Shown: positions 35,325-44,276, numbered from the stretch's first letter. The stretch: 64,000 bases of DNA from SHLQ01 sp964517125 (GCA_964517125.1 CAZFBD010000011.1:1-64000); one strand, 5' to 3'. Program-made: numbers and translations. Notes: a model not told the origin generated them from the sequence alone.

Positions 35325-36647
35325 TCAGGAACGGCGCTCCCGGTAGTCGGCGGCGCCGCCGGCTTCGGGCTCAACCTCGAGCAGCAGTCCGTCGACCTCG
35401 ACCACGCGGGCCCGGTCTCCGGCAGTCAACGGTGTGGCTCGGTTGGTACGGGCTCGCCAGGGAGCTCCACGAAGAGTGACGACACCCTCGGGGTCGACAT
35501 CTTCGAGCACATCGCCAACCTCGCCGATCATCCACTCACGCCCAATTGTGGGAGTGGAGAACCGGGTGCGGACCATGGCCGGCATTCCGCCGAGCATGGC
35601 GAACAGCACACCGATGATTCCCACCAGCAGCGGGAGCCAGCCGATGGAGTGATCGGGGTACAAGAAGATGGAGCCGATGATCAGGCCGAGCGAGCCGACC
35701 GTGCTCCAGAACTGTTGGATCCCGGACTGGACGTCGATCGCAAAGCCGATGAAGGCGATGACCAGCAGAGCCACCGCCCACCAGCGAGCATTCAAGACGT
35801 CGAGACCGTAGCCACCAGCGAGCAGCGTTCCGGCACCGATGACTCCGGCCACGCCCACACCTGCGGTGAAAAGTTCGAACACCAGCAACCCAAGCCCGAT
35901 CACAAAGAGCAGGTAAGCGACCGGCGGTGAAGCGAACGTGTGGAACTGCTGTTGGGTCAGCGGCAGTGTCACGAAGCGGGTGGCGGATTCGGGCACACGG
36001 ATCGGGGCATCGCCATCGACCAATGCACCGTTCGGCAACGTTTCACCCGGCTGGTACACGGTCTGCTGGAATCCATCGAGCTCGAGGAGATGCAGCAGAA
36101 CGGTTGGGGCATCCTGCACTTCGAAGTCGAGCTGGCCGTTCACCGATTCCTGCAACAGCTCGTCGTAGCCAAGCACTTCGCCCGACGCGAGCTCCAGCTC
36201 GGATCCTGGTGAGATCCCGACTCGGCTGGCCGCCAACGCCAATTCGCCGGCACCGCCGAGCGCCCGACCCTTGCCCGATGGGCCAAGCCAAACGCTGATG
36301 GGAATGTCGGACGATGCGACCTTCTGGACGAGTGCAGCAAGCACGTCGGCATCGACGGCAGCGCCTTCGCTCTCCATCTGTAGAACGATCGACATGGCGC
36401 CGAGGCTCTCGGATTCGTCCAGGCTGCGATCGATGAAATCGACCAACACCGGGTCAAGAAGTCCGTTGACCTCGATGACGTCGACGAAGCCGTTCTCGGC
36501 GAGCCGATCGGAGATCCCCGTATCATCCTGCGCACCGGCCGGAGCTGCGGCCACAATGAGACCACCGGCCAGGCACAGCAGCGCCAGCAAGACGCGGGGG
36601 AACCCGAACGGACCACGACGTGCACGAAGAACAGTTTGCATACCCAT
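35325..36647 (-). CDS. NfeD family membrane protein with ClpP-like N-terminal domain
   Basis: 440 residues. Signal peptide (LLALLCLAGGLIVAAAPAGA), then a ClpP/SppA-like domain (VIEVNGLLDPVLVDFIDRSL) resembling NfeD1b truncated proteases; no clear Ser-Lys dyad is seen, so activity is doubtful. Four or five helices (~235-345) precede the soluble OB-fold NfeD domain (GEVGDVLEDVDPEGVVTLRG). NfeD proteins pair with stomatin/flotillin-type proteins in membrane organisation; none is adjacent. ATG 36647 has a GAGGAG site 5 nt upstream. The first 28 nt overlap the divergent ATPase gene. Confidence 0.88.
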   Translation of the reverse strand: MGMQTVLRARRGPFGFPRVLLALLCLAGGLIVAAAPAGAQDDTGISDRLAENGFVDVIEVNGLLDPVLVDFIDRSLDESESLGAMSIVLQMESEGAAVDADVLAALVQKVASSDIPISVWLGPSGKGRALGGAGELALAASRVGISPGSELELASGEVLGYDELLQESVNGQLDFEVQDAPTVLLHLLELDGFQQTVYQPGETLPNGALVDGDAPIRVPESATRFVTLPLTQQQFHTFASPPVAYLLFVIGLGLLVFELFTAGVGVAGVIGAGTLLAGGYGLDVLNARWWAVALLVIAFIGFAIDVQSGIQQFWSTVGSLGLIIGSIFLYPDHSIGWLPLLVGIIGVLFAMLGGMPAMVRTRFSTPTIGREWMIGEVGDVLEDVDPEGVVTLRGAPWRARTNRATPLTAGDRARVVEVDGLLLEVEPEAGGAADYRERRS

Positions 36648-38524
36648 TTCCGCTCCTCATCATTGCGGGGAAGGGTGGAGTGGGTAAGACCGTACTGACC
36701 GCGAAGCTCGGTCGCGCCTCTGCGGCCGAAGGTCATTCGACACTTCTTGTGGAGCTTGGTGGTCAGCAGCAGCTTCCCATGCACCTCGGCCATGACCCCA
36801 ACGACCTCCCAGCGGCCGATGACAACGGGCTCGTGCGCCTCGACGAACACCTGGGTTGGATCTCTCTGTCGCCCGAACGCCTGCTTGCCGCATGGCTGTC
36901 GGGCCGCTCCATGGGCATGATCGCCGACAAGTTGGAGTCGTCCGGCGCGCTCTCGGTCATTGCCTCCTCGGTGCCGGGAATCAAGGACGTGCTCGTGTTG
37001 GGACGGATCCGGGCGATTCTGGAAGACGACGGCTGGGAACGTGTGATCGTCGACGGCCCCGCAAGTGGTCGGGCCCGCGAGCTGCTCCGGTCGCCCAGAC
37101 TGCTGGCCGACGCTGCAGCCGAGGGTCCGGTGGCATCACAGGGCGAGCGAGCCCACGAGTTGTTGATCGACGCCGAGCGTTCTGCAGTCCTCCTGGTGAC
37201 GTTGCCCGAAGAGACGCCCGTGAACGAAACCATCGAGACCGCGTACGACCTTGAAGACGACCCGGGCATTCAGCTCGCCGGCGTGGTCGTGAACCGGGCC
37301 TTTCCTGTCGATCCGGTGCCCGCCACCCTCAAACGCCACCCCAGCCATGCCCTCCTGGCACGCGGTCACGACGACCTGAAGCGCACGCTTGCGCGTCTCG
37401 ATGAGGATCTGCCCATTGCCCGCCGCATCGTGGCCGAGGAGCCAGCTCCACCCCCGCCCGACACGACACCGTTCCAGGACACCGCCACCCCCGAAGCGCT
37501 CCACTCGCTGCTCGAACGCCAGGTGGTCGTCACGGTCGGGACCGGTGGCGTGGGCAAGACGTCGGTCGGCGCTGCGCTCGCCCTGCGTGCGAGCCACTTG
37601 GGCCACCGCGTCGCGCTGGTCACGGTCGACCCCGCTCGCCGCCTCGCTGACGCGCTCGGTCTTGACGATTTGGATGACGACCTCCGGCCCATCGACACCC
37701 GCGGTGGCACACAGACGTGGGCGACCATGCTCGACTCACGACGAACGTTCGATCGGGTGATTCGGGCGAACGCCCACAGCGACGAACAGGCCGAAGCCAT
37801 CCTGGCCTCACCGTTGTCGAACCAACTCGCCGACTCGCTGGCAGGCATGACCGAGTACATGGCCGTCGAACGGGTGTGGGAGTTGGTGAACGATCCCGAG
37901 GTCGACCTGGTGATCGTCGACACTCCCCCGTCGTCGGATGCTCTGGCATTCCTCGATGCGCCCGACCTGATCGCCCGGCTGCTCGACAACCGCATCTACC
38001 GGCTGCTCGTTCACGAGGGGAAACGGTCGATCGTGGAGCGGGCGCTCGGCGGTCTGGTGAGTCAGCTCATCTCCATCGTGGGCGGCGCCGTCATTCGGGA
38101 TGCGCAGGACTTCTTCCGCAAGTTCGGCGGCATGGAGGAGGGCTTCCGCGAGCGCAGCTCGGCAATCAAAGAGCTGCTGCGCGGGGACGACGCCGCCTTT
38201 GTGGTCGTCGCCTCGCCGTCGGCCATCTCGTTGCAGAACGCCGCCGATTTCACCGAACAGCTTCGTGCCTCAGGGGTCGAACCCGAGATGATGGTGGCCA
38301 ACCGGTGCACGGCCCACCCCGGCGAGCCCATTGGCAAACCAAAAGCCGACGCCCTGCTCGACGTCTTGCGCCTCCGTCACCAATCGGAGCAGCACGCTCT
38401 CGGCGAACAGGTCCATAAGATCGGACTTCCGGTGCAATCGATCCCCGAATTGGGCGAACCCGTCACCAGTCTGGACGGTGTTGTGGAGCTCGCCGAGCAG
38501 CTGGACCCGGGCTGGAAGCCGTAG
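36620..38524 (+). CDS. Fused double ArsA/Get3-type ATPase
   Basis: 634 residues with two ArsA-like halves. Half 1: P-loop IIAGKGGVGKTVLTAKLG (~residue 15-32) and a poorly conserved remainder. Half 2: P-loop TVGTGGVGKTSVGA (~303-316), VTVDPARRLADALG and VIVDTPPSSDALAFLD. In Mycobacterium tuberculosis the equivalent pair, Rv3679 and Rv3680, are separate genes beside whiB4; here they appear joined in one chain, with a whiB nearby. Role: ATP-driven handling of a client (anion or membrane-protein/envelope component) in the cytosol. GTG 36620 is the only plausible start, so its 5' end overlaps nfeD. Confidence 0.87.
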   Translation: MHEEQFAYPFPLLIIAGKGGVGKTVLTAKLGRASAAEGHSTLLVELGGQQQLPMHLGHDPNDLPAADDNGLVRLDEHLGWISLSPERLLAAWLSGRSMGMIADKLESSGALSVIASSVPGIKDVLVLGRIRAILEDDGWERVIVDGPASGRARELLRSPRLLADAAAEGPVASQGERAHELLIDAERSAVLLVTLPEETPVNETIETAYDLEDDPGIQLAGVVVNRAFPVDPVPATLKRHPSHALLARGHDDLKRTLARLDEDLPIARRIVAEEPAPPPPDTTPFQDTATPEALHSLLERQVVVTVGTGGVGKTSVGAALALRASHLGHRVALVTVDPARRLADALGLDDLDDDLRPIDTRGGTQTWATMLDSRRTFDRVIRANAHSDEQAEAILASPLSNQLADSLAGMTEYMAVERVWELVNDPEVDLVIVDTPPSSDALAFLDAPDLIARLLDNRIYRLLVHEGKRSIVERALGGLVSQLISIVGGAVIRDAQDFFRKFGGMEEGFRERSSAIKELLRGDDAAFVVVASPSAISLQNAADFTEQLRASGVEPEMMVANRCTAHPGEPIGKPKADALLDVLRLRHQSEQHALGEQVHKIGLPVQSIPELGEPVTSLDGVVELAEQLDPGWKP

Positions 38525-38538
38525 CGGCTCCCGGAAAA

Positions 38539-38877
38539 TCAGGCGTCGTCAAGCGAGGAAACGGCGTCCTCGAGCGATTCACACACAGGAACGATGCGGT
38601 CGAAACCAGTGGTGTGCAGCAAGCGGTTCAGGCTTGCCGTGGTGCTGACGACGGCGACGTCGCCATCGGATTCGCGGACCTTGCGGATGCCGCCGATGAG
38701 CGCACCCAGGCCGGCCGAGTCCATGAACGGCACTTCGGAGAGATCGATGATGAGGCGGGAGACATCGGTGATGCCAGACAGCGCCTCTCGGAATTCACCG
38801 ACCGTGTAGGCGTCGACCTCACCTGCCAGGCGGCAGACACTGAAGCCGTCATTGGGTTCGACGTTGATTTCGAGCAC
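38539..38877 (-). CDS. STAS-domain anti-sigma factor antagonist
   Basis: 112 residues, single STAS domain. The phosphorylatable Ser is in FMDSAGLGALIGG, the usual position in SpoIIAA/RsbV-type antagonists. No kinase partner of the RsbW type is adjacent. Likely a switch in partner-controlled sigma factor signalling. Divergent from the receiver-domain gene across 145 nt that hold promoters for both. Confidence 0.9.
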   Translation of the reverse strand: MLEINVEPNDGFSVCRLAGEVDAYTVGEFREALSGITDVSRLIIDLSEVPFMDSAGLGALIGGIRKVRESDGDVAVVSTTASLNRLLHTTGFDRIVPVCESLEDAVSSLDDA

Positions 38878-39009
38878 GGTGTTTCCTCACTTCACCAACC
38901 CCAGATCAATCGCTGGCGGGTCGGGGTAGGCGATGGTCGTAACAGGTTAGCGGCCGGTTTGTTCCCAAGCACTCAAACCCGAACACCGCAACAGTGCGTT
39001 TACTCTTGG

Positions 39010-39015
39010 TAGTCT
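39010..39015 (+). promoter_or_regulatory. -10 box TAGTCT of receiver gene
   Basis: TAGTCT ends 7 nt before ATG 39023 and no Shine-Dalgarno is present, fitting a leaderless message. No strong -35. Confidence 0.45.
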
Positions 39016-39022
39016 GGGCTCA

Positions 39023-39388
39023 ATGTCAGCCGTCCTGCTTGCCACCGATGCCGATTGGCTTTTCGACGAAGTCACCGCCTCTTTGGGCGGCCCACACGAG
39101 ATTCATCGTGTCCGTGAAGGTGCTGCCGTCACCGACGCCATGACCAAGGTCGTCCCCGATCTCGTCATCCTCGATCTGCAGATTGGGAACATGGGTGGGG
39201 TCGCCACCTCGCTGCTGATCAAGCAGGAAAGTCGGGCCGGACGTCTCGCCGACACACCCGTCATGTTGCTCCTGGACCGCGAGGCCGACGAGTTCCTCGC
39301 CACCACATCCGATGCCGACGCCTGGATCACCAAGCCGCTGAACTCGCTGGCACTTCGACGTGCGGCGCAGAATCTGCTCGATTCCTGA
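39023..39388 (+). CDS. Single-domain response-regulator receiver protein
   Basis: 121 residues, one REC domain and no output domain. Phospho-Asp in LVILDLQIGNMGG; conserved Lys in WITKPLNSL. The usual acidic pair near the N-terminus is present only loosely (LLATDADWLF). It may act as a phosphate sink or a protein-interaction switch, perhaps for the kinase encoded at 40.4 kb. Immediately upstream of tRNA-Pro. Confidence 0.8.
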   Translation: MSAVLLATDADWLFDEVTASLGGPHEIHRVREGAAVTDAMTKVVPDLVILDLQIGNMGGVATSLLIKQESRAGRLADTPVMLLLDREADEFLATTSDADAWITKPLNSLALRRAAQNLLDS

Positions 39389-39419
39389 CATCGAGTTCGG
39401 GATCGGCGCCGGCCACCCG

Positions 39420-39425
39420 TATACT
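39420..39425 (+). promoter_or_regulatory. -10 box TATACT of tRNA-Pro
   Basis: TATACT centred about 17 nt before the mature tRNA 5' end. The -35 region is GC-rich and weak. Confidence 0.5.
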
Positions 39426-39439
39426 CAGGTCTCCAACCA

Positions 39440-39516
39440 CGGGTAGTGGCGCAGGTTGGTAGCGCGCCTCGTTCGGGACGAGGAGGTCGTGGGTTCAAAT
39501 CCCGCCTACCCGACCA
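39440..39516 (+). tRNA. tRNA-Pro (anticodon CGG)
   Basis: 77 nt with encoded CCA. Acceptor CGGGTAG pairs with CTACCCG; anticodon stem CCTCG/CGAGG encloses loop TTCGGGA with anticodon CGG at 39474-39476; T arm GTGGG-TTCAAAT-CCCGC. Reads CCG codons. Followed by a strong intrinsic terminator. Confidence 0.97.
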
Positions 39517-39559
39517 AATCCATGTCGCTCGACCTCACCGTCAAACGACAGCTGCAAGG

Positions 39560-39592
39560 CCCGAACCGCAACGGTTCGGGTTTCTGCCTTTT
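39560..39592 (+). terminator. Rho-independent terminator after tRNA-Pro
   Basis: Nine-bp perfect stem CCCGAACCG / CGGTTCGGG with a CAA loop, followed by TTTCTGCCTTTT. Confidence 0.9.
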
Positions 39593-39601
39593 GCAAACAA
39601 G

Positions 39602-39708
39602 GTGACATCCGGGGTCGCGTCTCACTTGTCACGCTCAAGGTGATGAACGAGACGCGACCCCAGATGTCATGCTCAGGGTGATGAACGAGACGCGACCCCG
39701 GGTGTCAC
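39602..39708. repeat. Inverted plus tandem short repeats with GAGACGCGACCCC core
   Basis: Two 38-nt direct units (39633-39670 and 39671-39708) match at 34 of 38 positions, each ending in GAGACGCGACCCC plus a TGTCA-type end. A reverse-complement copy of the 22-nt core lies at 39602-39623, matching each forward copy with one or two changes. The inverted copies can fold into a long hairpin. It lies between the tRNA terminator and the next gene. REP-like in form; no transposase nearby. Confidence 0.8.
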
Positions 39709-39728
39709 TCTTTTGGTAGAACCTCTGG

Positions 39729-40124
39729 GTGGATGCACGCGCCGTTATTGACCGGTACTACGACCTGCTTGCTGCACGCGATCGGGATGGGTTGATTTCG
39801 CTCTTCGCTCCTGACTTTGCCGTGGTGTACCACGCACAGGACGGCGAGTTTCCCTGGAGCGGAACCTTCGACGGAATCGACGGTTTCGATTCCTTCCTTG
39901 CGGCGATCGGAACCAACCTGGACGTCGTGCAGGTGGACCGCACAGCCATCACCGCCGACGACGAGCGGGTCGTTGTGCAATGCGTTGGGCATTGGCGCGT
40001 GAAAGCGAACGGCGCCGACGTTCGGGGCGGCATGGTCAACGTGTTCACGGTTGCCGACAACCGCATAAGCAAGTACGAGGTCTACGCCGACACGTCGGCG
40101 TTCCGCAGGGGGCTGGACGCTTGA
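39729..40124 (+). CDS. NTF2-like (SnoaL-type) protein
   Basis: 131 residues with the SnoaL/NTF2 cone-fold pattern: VIDRYYDLLAARDRDGLISL, FDGIDGFDSFLAAI, GGMVNVFTVADNRISKYEVY. Family members are small enzymes or ligand binders with varied roles; no catalytic residues can be assigned. GTG 39729; a TAGAAC hexamer lies 6 nt upstream. The 251 nt that follow (40125-40375) carry no gene or regulatory motif I can name. Confidence 0.8.
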   Translation: MDARAVIDRYYDLLAARDRDGLISLFAPDFAVVYHAQDGEFPWSGTFDGIDGFDSFLAAIGTNLDVVQVDRTAITADDERVVVQCVGHWRVKANGADVRGGMVNVFTVADNRISKYEVYADTSAFRRGLDA

Positions 40125-40375
40125 CGAATCCGGCGGTCGGTTCTCGTCTGTAGCCAGGTCTTCGCACGCATCCACGTCTCCCCATAAAACCTCGTCGCCC
40201 GGGAACGCTCAGAAGAGCCGGTTGCCACGGAACGTCTTGGGACTGAAACAAAGAACGCCTCAACACGGGTTCCTCACCACCCGAATCTATGAAAGAGGCG
40301 TGGAACGCGAAACGGGACGGCCCTTGGATCCGGAAATATCCAAGGCCAGAACTCGCAGAATGGCAGAGATGCATC

Positions 40376-41962
40376 ATGGCGGAGACGGACACCGAGGACG
40401 AGAACTCCAGCGAAGGGCGTCGGCGCATTAGTCCCCTCATAATGCCGGAGGGCGGATGGCGAAGCGATCCAGAGATGATGTCGCGGGCGACGATCGATAC
40501 GTGGAGTCTCCCCAGCCTCCCGACCGTTTCACACTTCGACGACGACGAGTTTCAGGAACGCCACCGAACGGTGCTCGCCGGCTATTTGGCCGTCGGCCTC
40601 ATATCGTCGATCCTCACTCTTGGGGCCTATTTCGGCGGCAGGAGCGGGCCGATCTCCCACACGCTGATCGAGTTGAGTCTTCTGTTCGCCCCAGCGTTCC
40701 TTCTCCTGTCTGGCAGACTTTCCAGAATCAGCATGGCGAGCGCGACCGTCACCGGAATCCTGATCGGCTGTGGGCTGTTGATCCACTCAACCGGCGGACT
40801 CATTGAATCCCACTTCATGTTCTTTGTCGCGATTCCACTCATCGCGCTCTACACCGACTACCGACCCTTTCTACTGGCCATTGGCTATGTCGCTGCGGGG
40901 CACGGGTTGGTTGGCGCAATAGATCCCGAGTCGATGTACAACCATCAGGCAGCGATCGACGCGCCCATCGTCTGGGGTCTCATTCACGCCGGCTACGTGC
41001 TGGCGTTGAGCGGAGTCATGCTCATCCACTGGCATCACACCGATCGAAAACGAATCGAATTGAAACAACTCGTGGATGACCTGCGATCCACCCAGGAGCG
41101 GCTGCAGCAAGCGGAGAAGCTCGAAGCGATCGGCTCACTGGCTGCCGGCGTCGCTCACGAGATCAATACCCCCGTGCAGTTCGTCACCGACAATCTCCAG
41201 TTTCTCAAGGAAACAAGCGACGGCCTCACATCATTCAAGGAACAGTGGTCGTCAATGTGCGAGGCAACCCTGGACAACCAGCCGGCGCCGGATCAGTTTG
41301 CGAAGGCTGTCTCTGTGTACGAAACAAGCGACATCGAATTCGGCCTCGAAGAGATGCCGCCGGCAATCGACCAGTGCCTCGAGGGCATGCAACGTGTGGC
41401 CGAGATCGTGCGATCGATGAAGAACTTCTCTCATCCATCCGACGAGATCGTCGGATCCAACCTCAACGAATTGATCCTCAGCACCATCACTGTCTCGAGA
41501 GCCGAATGGAAGTACGTGGCAGACGTCGTCACCGAACTCGACAGCGATCTTGCGCCCGTTCCCGTCCCTCCCGGGAGTTTCAACCAGGCCATTCTCAACA
41601 TGATCGTGAATGCAGCCCATGCGATTGAGGAACGACAGGAGACAGCGCCCGGGCCCGGCACGATAACAATCCGCACGGAGACCGTTGGCACCAATGCTCA
41701 GGTTTCGATCTCGGACAACGGCGGAGGCATACCTGAAGAGATCCGACGTCGCGTGTTCGAACAGTTCTTCACCACGAAGACGATCGGCAAAGGCACAGGT
41801 CAGGGCCTCGCAATCGCACATTCGGTCGTCACCCAACTCGGTGGGAACATCGAACTCTCGAGCGAGGTCGGAGCAGGAACGACCTTCGTGCTCACGATCC
41901 CCTTCGAATCTGAGCTTGCCACCGAGCCAGAAGCCGAAACAGAAATCGCCCACGCGGCATAA
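40376..41962 (+). CDS. Membrane sensor histidine kinase
   Basis: About 528 residues. Five to six hydrophobic helices in residues ~60-220 form a MASE-like membrane sensor. A coiled segment (STQERLQQAEKLEAIGSLAA) leads to the phospho-acceptor His261 in GVAHEINTPVQF, of the class common in kinases next to HDOD/HD-GYP regulators. HATPase boxes: NMIVNAAHAIEER, ISDNGGGIPEE, GTGQGLAIAHSVV. ATG 40376 is chosen; in-frame starts up to 40289 exist. Followed 32 nt later by two response regulators that are its likely phosphotransfer partners. Confidence 0.87.
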   Translation: MAETDTEDENSSEGRRRISPLIMPEGGWRSDPEMMSRATIDTWSLPSLPTVSHFDDDEFQERHRTVLAGYLAVGLISSILTLGAYFGGRSGPISHTLIELSLLFAPAFLLLSGRLSRISMASATVTGILIGCGLLIHSTGGLIESHFMFFVAIPLIALYTDYRPFLLAIGYVAAGHGLVGAIDPESMYNHQAAIDAPIVWGLIHAGYVLALSGVMLIHWHHTDRKRIELKQLVDDLRSTQERLQQAEKLEAIGSLAAGVAHEINTPVQFVTDNLQFLKETSDGLTSFKEQWSSMCEATLDNQPAPDQFAKAVSVYETSDIEFGLEEMPPAIDQCLEGMQRVAEIVRSMKNFSHPSDEIVGSNLNELILSTITVSRAEWKYVADVVTELDSDLAPVPVPPGSFNQAILNMIVNAAHAIEERQETAPGPGTITIRTETVGTNAQVSISDNGGGIPEEIRRRVFEQFFTTKTIGKGTGQGLAIAHSVVTQLGGNIELSSEVGAGTTFVLTIPFESELATEPEAETEIAHAA

Positions 41963-41994
41963 CCGCCGCGCAGGTCGTTGAAGGAGGCGCCCTC

Positions 41995-43155
41995 GTGATC
42001 ACAATTCTTTTCGTCGACGACGAACCGAGCATCCTGCAGGGCATTCGGCGGACCAGCCGTTCGATGCGGGCCGAATGGTCCATGCATTTTTGTGAGAGCG
42101 GTCCGGCAGCGCTCGCTTTCGTTCGGGAGAACCCCGTCGACGTGATCGTTTCCGATATGCGAATGCCGGGAATGGATGGCGCCGAACTCCTCACTGAGGT
42201 GCGGCGCATCCAACCCGGATGTGCGCGCATCGTTCTCTCGGGTTACGCAGAGGAGCAGGCGGTATTCCGGTCCACGCGGGTCGCCCACCAGTTCCTTTCC
42301 AAGCCCTGCAAACTCGAGGAGCTGGCGGATACGATCCAACGCATCCAGCGGGTCCGAGCGAGGGTTGAGCCCGAGGTGGTCCGGGATCTCGTCGGCAAGA
42401 TCGATCAATTGCCAGCCCTCGGCAACGTGTATTCGGAACTCATGATGGAGATCGAGTCCGATTCATCGAGCAGCAATACGCTCAGCGCCATCGTCTCGAA
42501 AGATGTTGCTCTCACAGCGCAGCTCCTACGGCTCGTCAACTCGACCTTCTTCGGCTTGTCACGAGACATCGGCTCTGTTGCTCAGGCGATTGGATTTCTC
42601 GGCGTTGACGTCGTCCGAGCGATCGTTGCCGGACACTCACTCTTCGACAACAGTGCGGATTCGACCATCGACGTCGACGCGGTGGCACATCGGGCACATG
42701 TTACGGCAGGCCTCGCACGCCAAATCGCGAAGCTCAATGACGGTTCCCCGACCGATTGCGCCGAATCGTACCTTGCGGGCATGCTTCATGAAATTGGGGC
42801 ATTGGCCCTGGCCGGATCATCCGAAGTTGACACTGAGGTCATCCGTGGTGTTCTCGAAAGCAGGGACGGGACAAACGAACGGCTCGAGTTTGGCGTAGAC
42901 CGGTTCATCGTCGGCTCGTACCTGCTTGGACTGTGGGGTTTCTCACCCACGGTCACCGACGCCATTTCCGCTCTCTCCGAAACCAGTCCCGAGGCCACCT
43001 CCGTGGTCGGAGTGGCGCTCTCCAAGAGCCTTGAAATCACCAGCTCTCGAGCTGAACTTCCAACCGAGCTGACGGAAGAGCTGGTGACAGCGCTATTGGA
43101 CGATCCCGAGGCCGACGTGGTTTCGGAGCCAAACAATCAAAGTAGGGCAGCATGA
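41995..43155 (+). CDS. Response regulator with HDOD output domain
   Basis: 386 residues. REC domain (ILFVDDEPSILQG; phospho-Asp in VIVSDMRMPGMDG; FLSKPCKLEEL) residues 1-~120, then HDOD (~135-340): KIDQLPALGNVYSELM, IVSKDVALTAQLLRLVNSTF, AIGFLGVDVVRAIV. HDOD domains are non-catalytic relatives of HD phosphohydrolases used in signalling. GTG 41995 with GGAGG-like GAAGGAGG 8 nt upstream. Its stop overlaps the next regulator by 4 nt. Confidence 0.9.
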   Translation: MITILFVDDEPSILQGIRRTSRSMRAEWSMHFCESGPAALAFVRENPVDVIVSDMRMPGMDGAELLTEVRRIQPGCARIVLSGYAEEQAVFRSTRVAHQFLSKPCKLEELADTIQRIQRVRARVEPEVVRDLVGKIDQLPALGNVYSELMMEIESDSSSSNTLSAIVSKDVALTAQLLRLVNSTFFGLSRDIGSVAQAIGFLGVDVVRAIVAGHSLFDNSADSTIDVDAVAHRAHVTAGLARQIAKLNDGSPTDCAESYLAGMLHEIGALALAGSSEVDTEVIRGVLESRDGTNERLEFGVDRFIVGSYLLGLWGFSPTVTDAISALSETSPEATSVVGVALSKSLEITSSRAELPTELTEELVTALLDDPEADVVSEPNNQSRAA

Positions 43156-44276
43156 CCGATCGGATCTTGTTCGTCGATGACGAACCAAACGTTCTCAGTG
43201 GATTCACGAGACTCCTCCGCAGGGAGTTCTCTTTCGACACGGCGCTCGGCGGGGCCGAGGGCCTGTCGTTGATGCAGGACCAGCAGTACGCCGTGGTCGT
43301 ATCCGACATGCGGATGCCAGAGATGGGCGGCGAGGAGTTCCTCGCGAAGGCCCACGTCGAGCAGCCCGACGCCGTACAGATGATTCTCAGTGGTCAGGCC
43401 AACCTGGAATCCACCGTTGCTGCAGTCAACAACGGAAACATTTTCCGGTTCCTCGTCAAGCCGGTCGAGAAGGAAACGCTCACAGCCAACCTCAGCAAAG
43501 CTCTTCATCAGTACCGCATGGTCAACGCCGAGCGAGAGCTGTTGGAAAACACCCTCTCGGGAGCAGTCGGCGCCCTCACCGAGGTGTTGTCGATGGTGAG
43601 TCCCGTTGCGAACCGTCGCACCACTCACGTCGTCGATGTTGTCCGGCACGTCTCGAAACACATTGGGCTGGGAAGCGACTGGCAGCTACGGCTCGCAGCC
43701 ATGCTGAGCGGTGTGGGCTTTGCCGCCATGCCAGCCGACGTCGTTGCGAAGGTCACGTTGGGGCAGCCGCTCACTGATCTGGAACGTTCCATGGCCGCCC
43801 GGTACCCCGATGTGACCGCGCAGCTCCTCGGGCGAATCCCCAGACTCGAGGCTGTCTCCGGGATCATCTGTGCTCAAGCCGGGGTTCAGCAGGCGCCTCC
43901 TGGTCTCGAACAACATGTCCTCCTACTCGATCTCGCCGTGCGAGTATCCGAAGGTCTGGCAAGGCAGAGGAGTGTGGCCGAGATCATCGCTGACGCGCAG
44001 CAGCAATCCATCTATGGACCCCAAATGCTCTCCGCGCTCGAAACACTTCCCGGCGCAGAAGGCGTGGTGGTGGAATCGATTCCGCTTGGCGATCTCCGGG
44101 TGGACATGACCCTGCGAGAAGACGTGACAACCACCAGCGGGGTCATGCTTGCGAGCTCGGGCACGGTCATCACCTCGTCGTTGCTGGAACGAATCCAGAA
44201 CTTCTCCGCCTCCGTGGGTGTGGTCGATCCGATTCTCGTGGCAAAGCCAGGGGTGAGCGCCACTCCGGTCAATTGA
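43152..44276 (+). CDS. Response regulator with degenerate HD-GYP domain
   Basis: 374 residues. REC domain (RILFVDDEPNVLSGF; phospho-Asp in VVVSDMRMPEMGG; FLVKPVEKE). The second half keeps the layout of HD-GYP c-di-GMP phosphodiesterases, but the metal ligands are gone: LLHDIGKIGIP aligns with MLSGVGFAAMP (Ser186, Gly187), the HHE block reads CAQAG, and no GYP is found. Probably a non-catalytic output module. A further ~60-residue C-terminal domain (ETLPGAEGVVVESIPLGDLR) follows. Coupled to the HDOD regulator. Confidence 0.85.
   Translation: MTDRILFVDDEPNVLSGFTRLLRREFSFDTALGGAEGLSLMQDQQYAVVVSDMRMPEMGGEEFLAKAHVEQPDAVQMILSGQANLESTVAAVNNGNIFRFLVKPVEKETLTANLSKALHQYRMVNAERELLENTLSGAVGALTEVLSMVSPVANRRTTHVVDVVRHVSKHIGLGSDWQLRLAAMLSGVGFAAMPADVVAKVTLGQPLTDLERSMAARYPDVTAQLLGRIPRLEAVSGIICAQAGVQQAPPGLEQHVLLLDLAVRVSEGLARQRSVAEIIADAQQQSIYGPQMLSALETLPGAEGVVVESIPLGDLRVDMTLREDVTTTSGVMLASSGTVITSSLLERIQNFSASVGVVDPILVAKPGVSATPVN

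Noticed and set aside
39440..39516. Considered as tRNA-Sec because selA/selB are nearby
   Set aside because: 77 nt, short variable loop and CGG anticodon make it tRNA-Pro.
40125..40375. Possible riboswitch upstream of the sensor kinase
   Set aside because: No match to c-di-GMP, TPP, cobalamin or other consensus elements that I could align.
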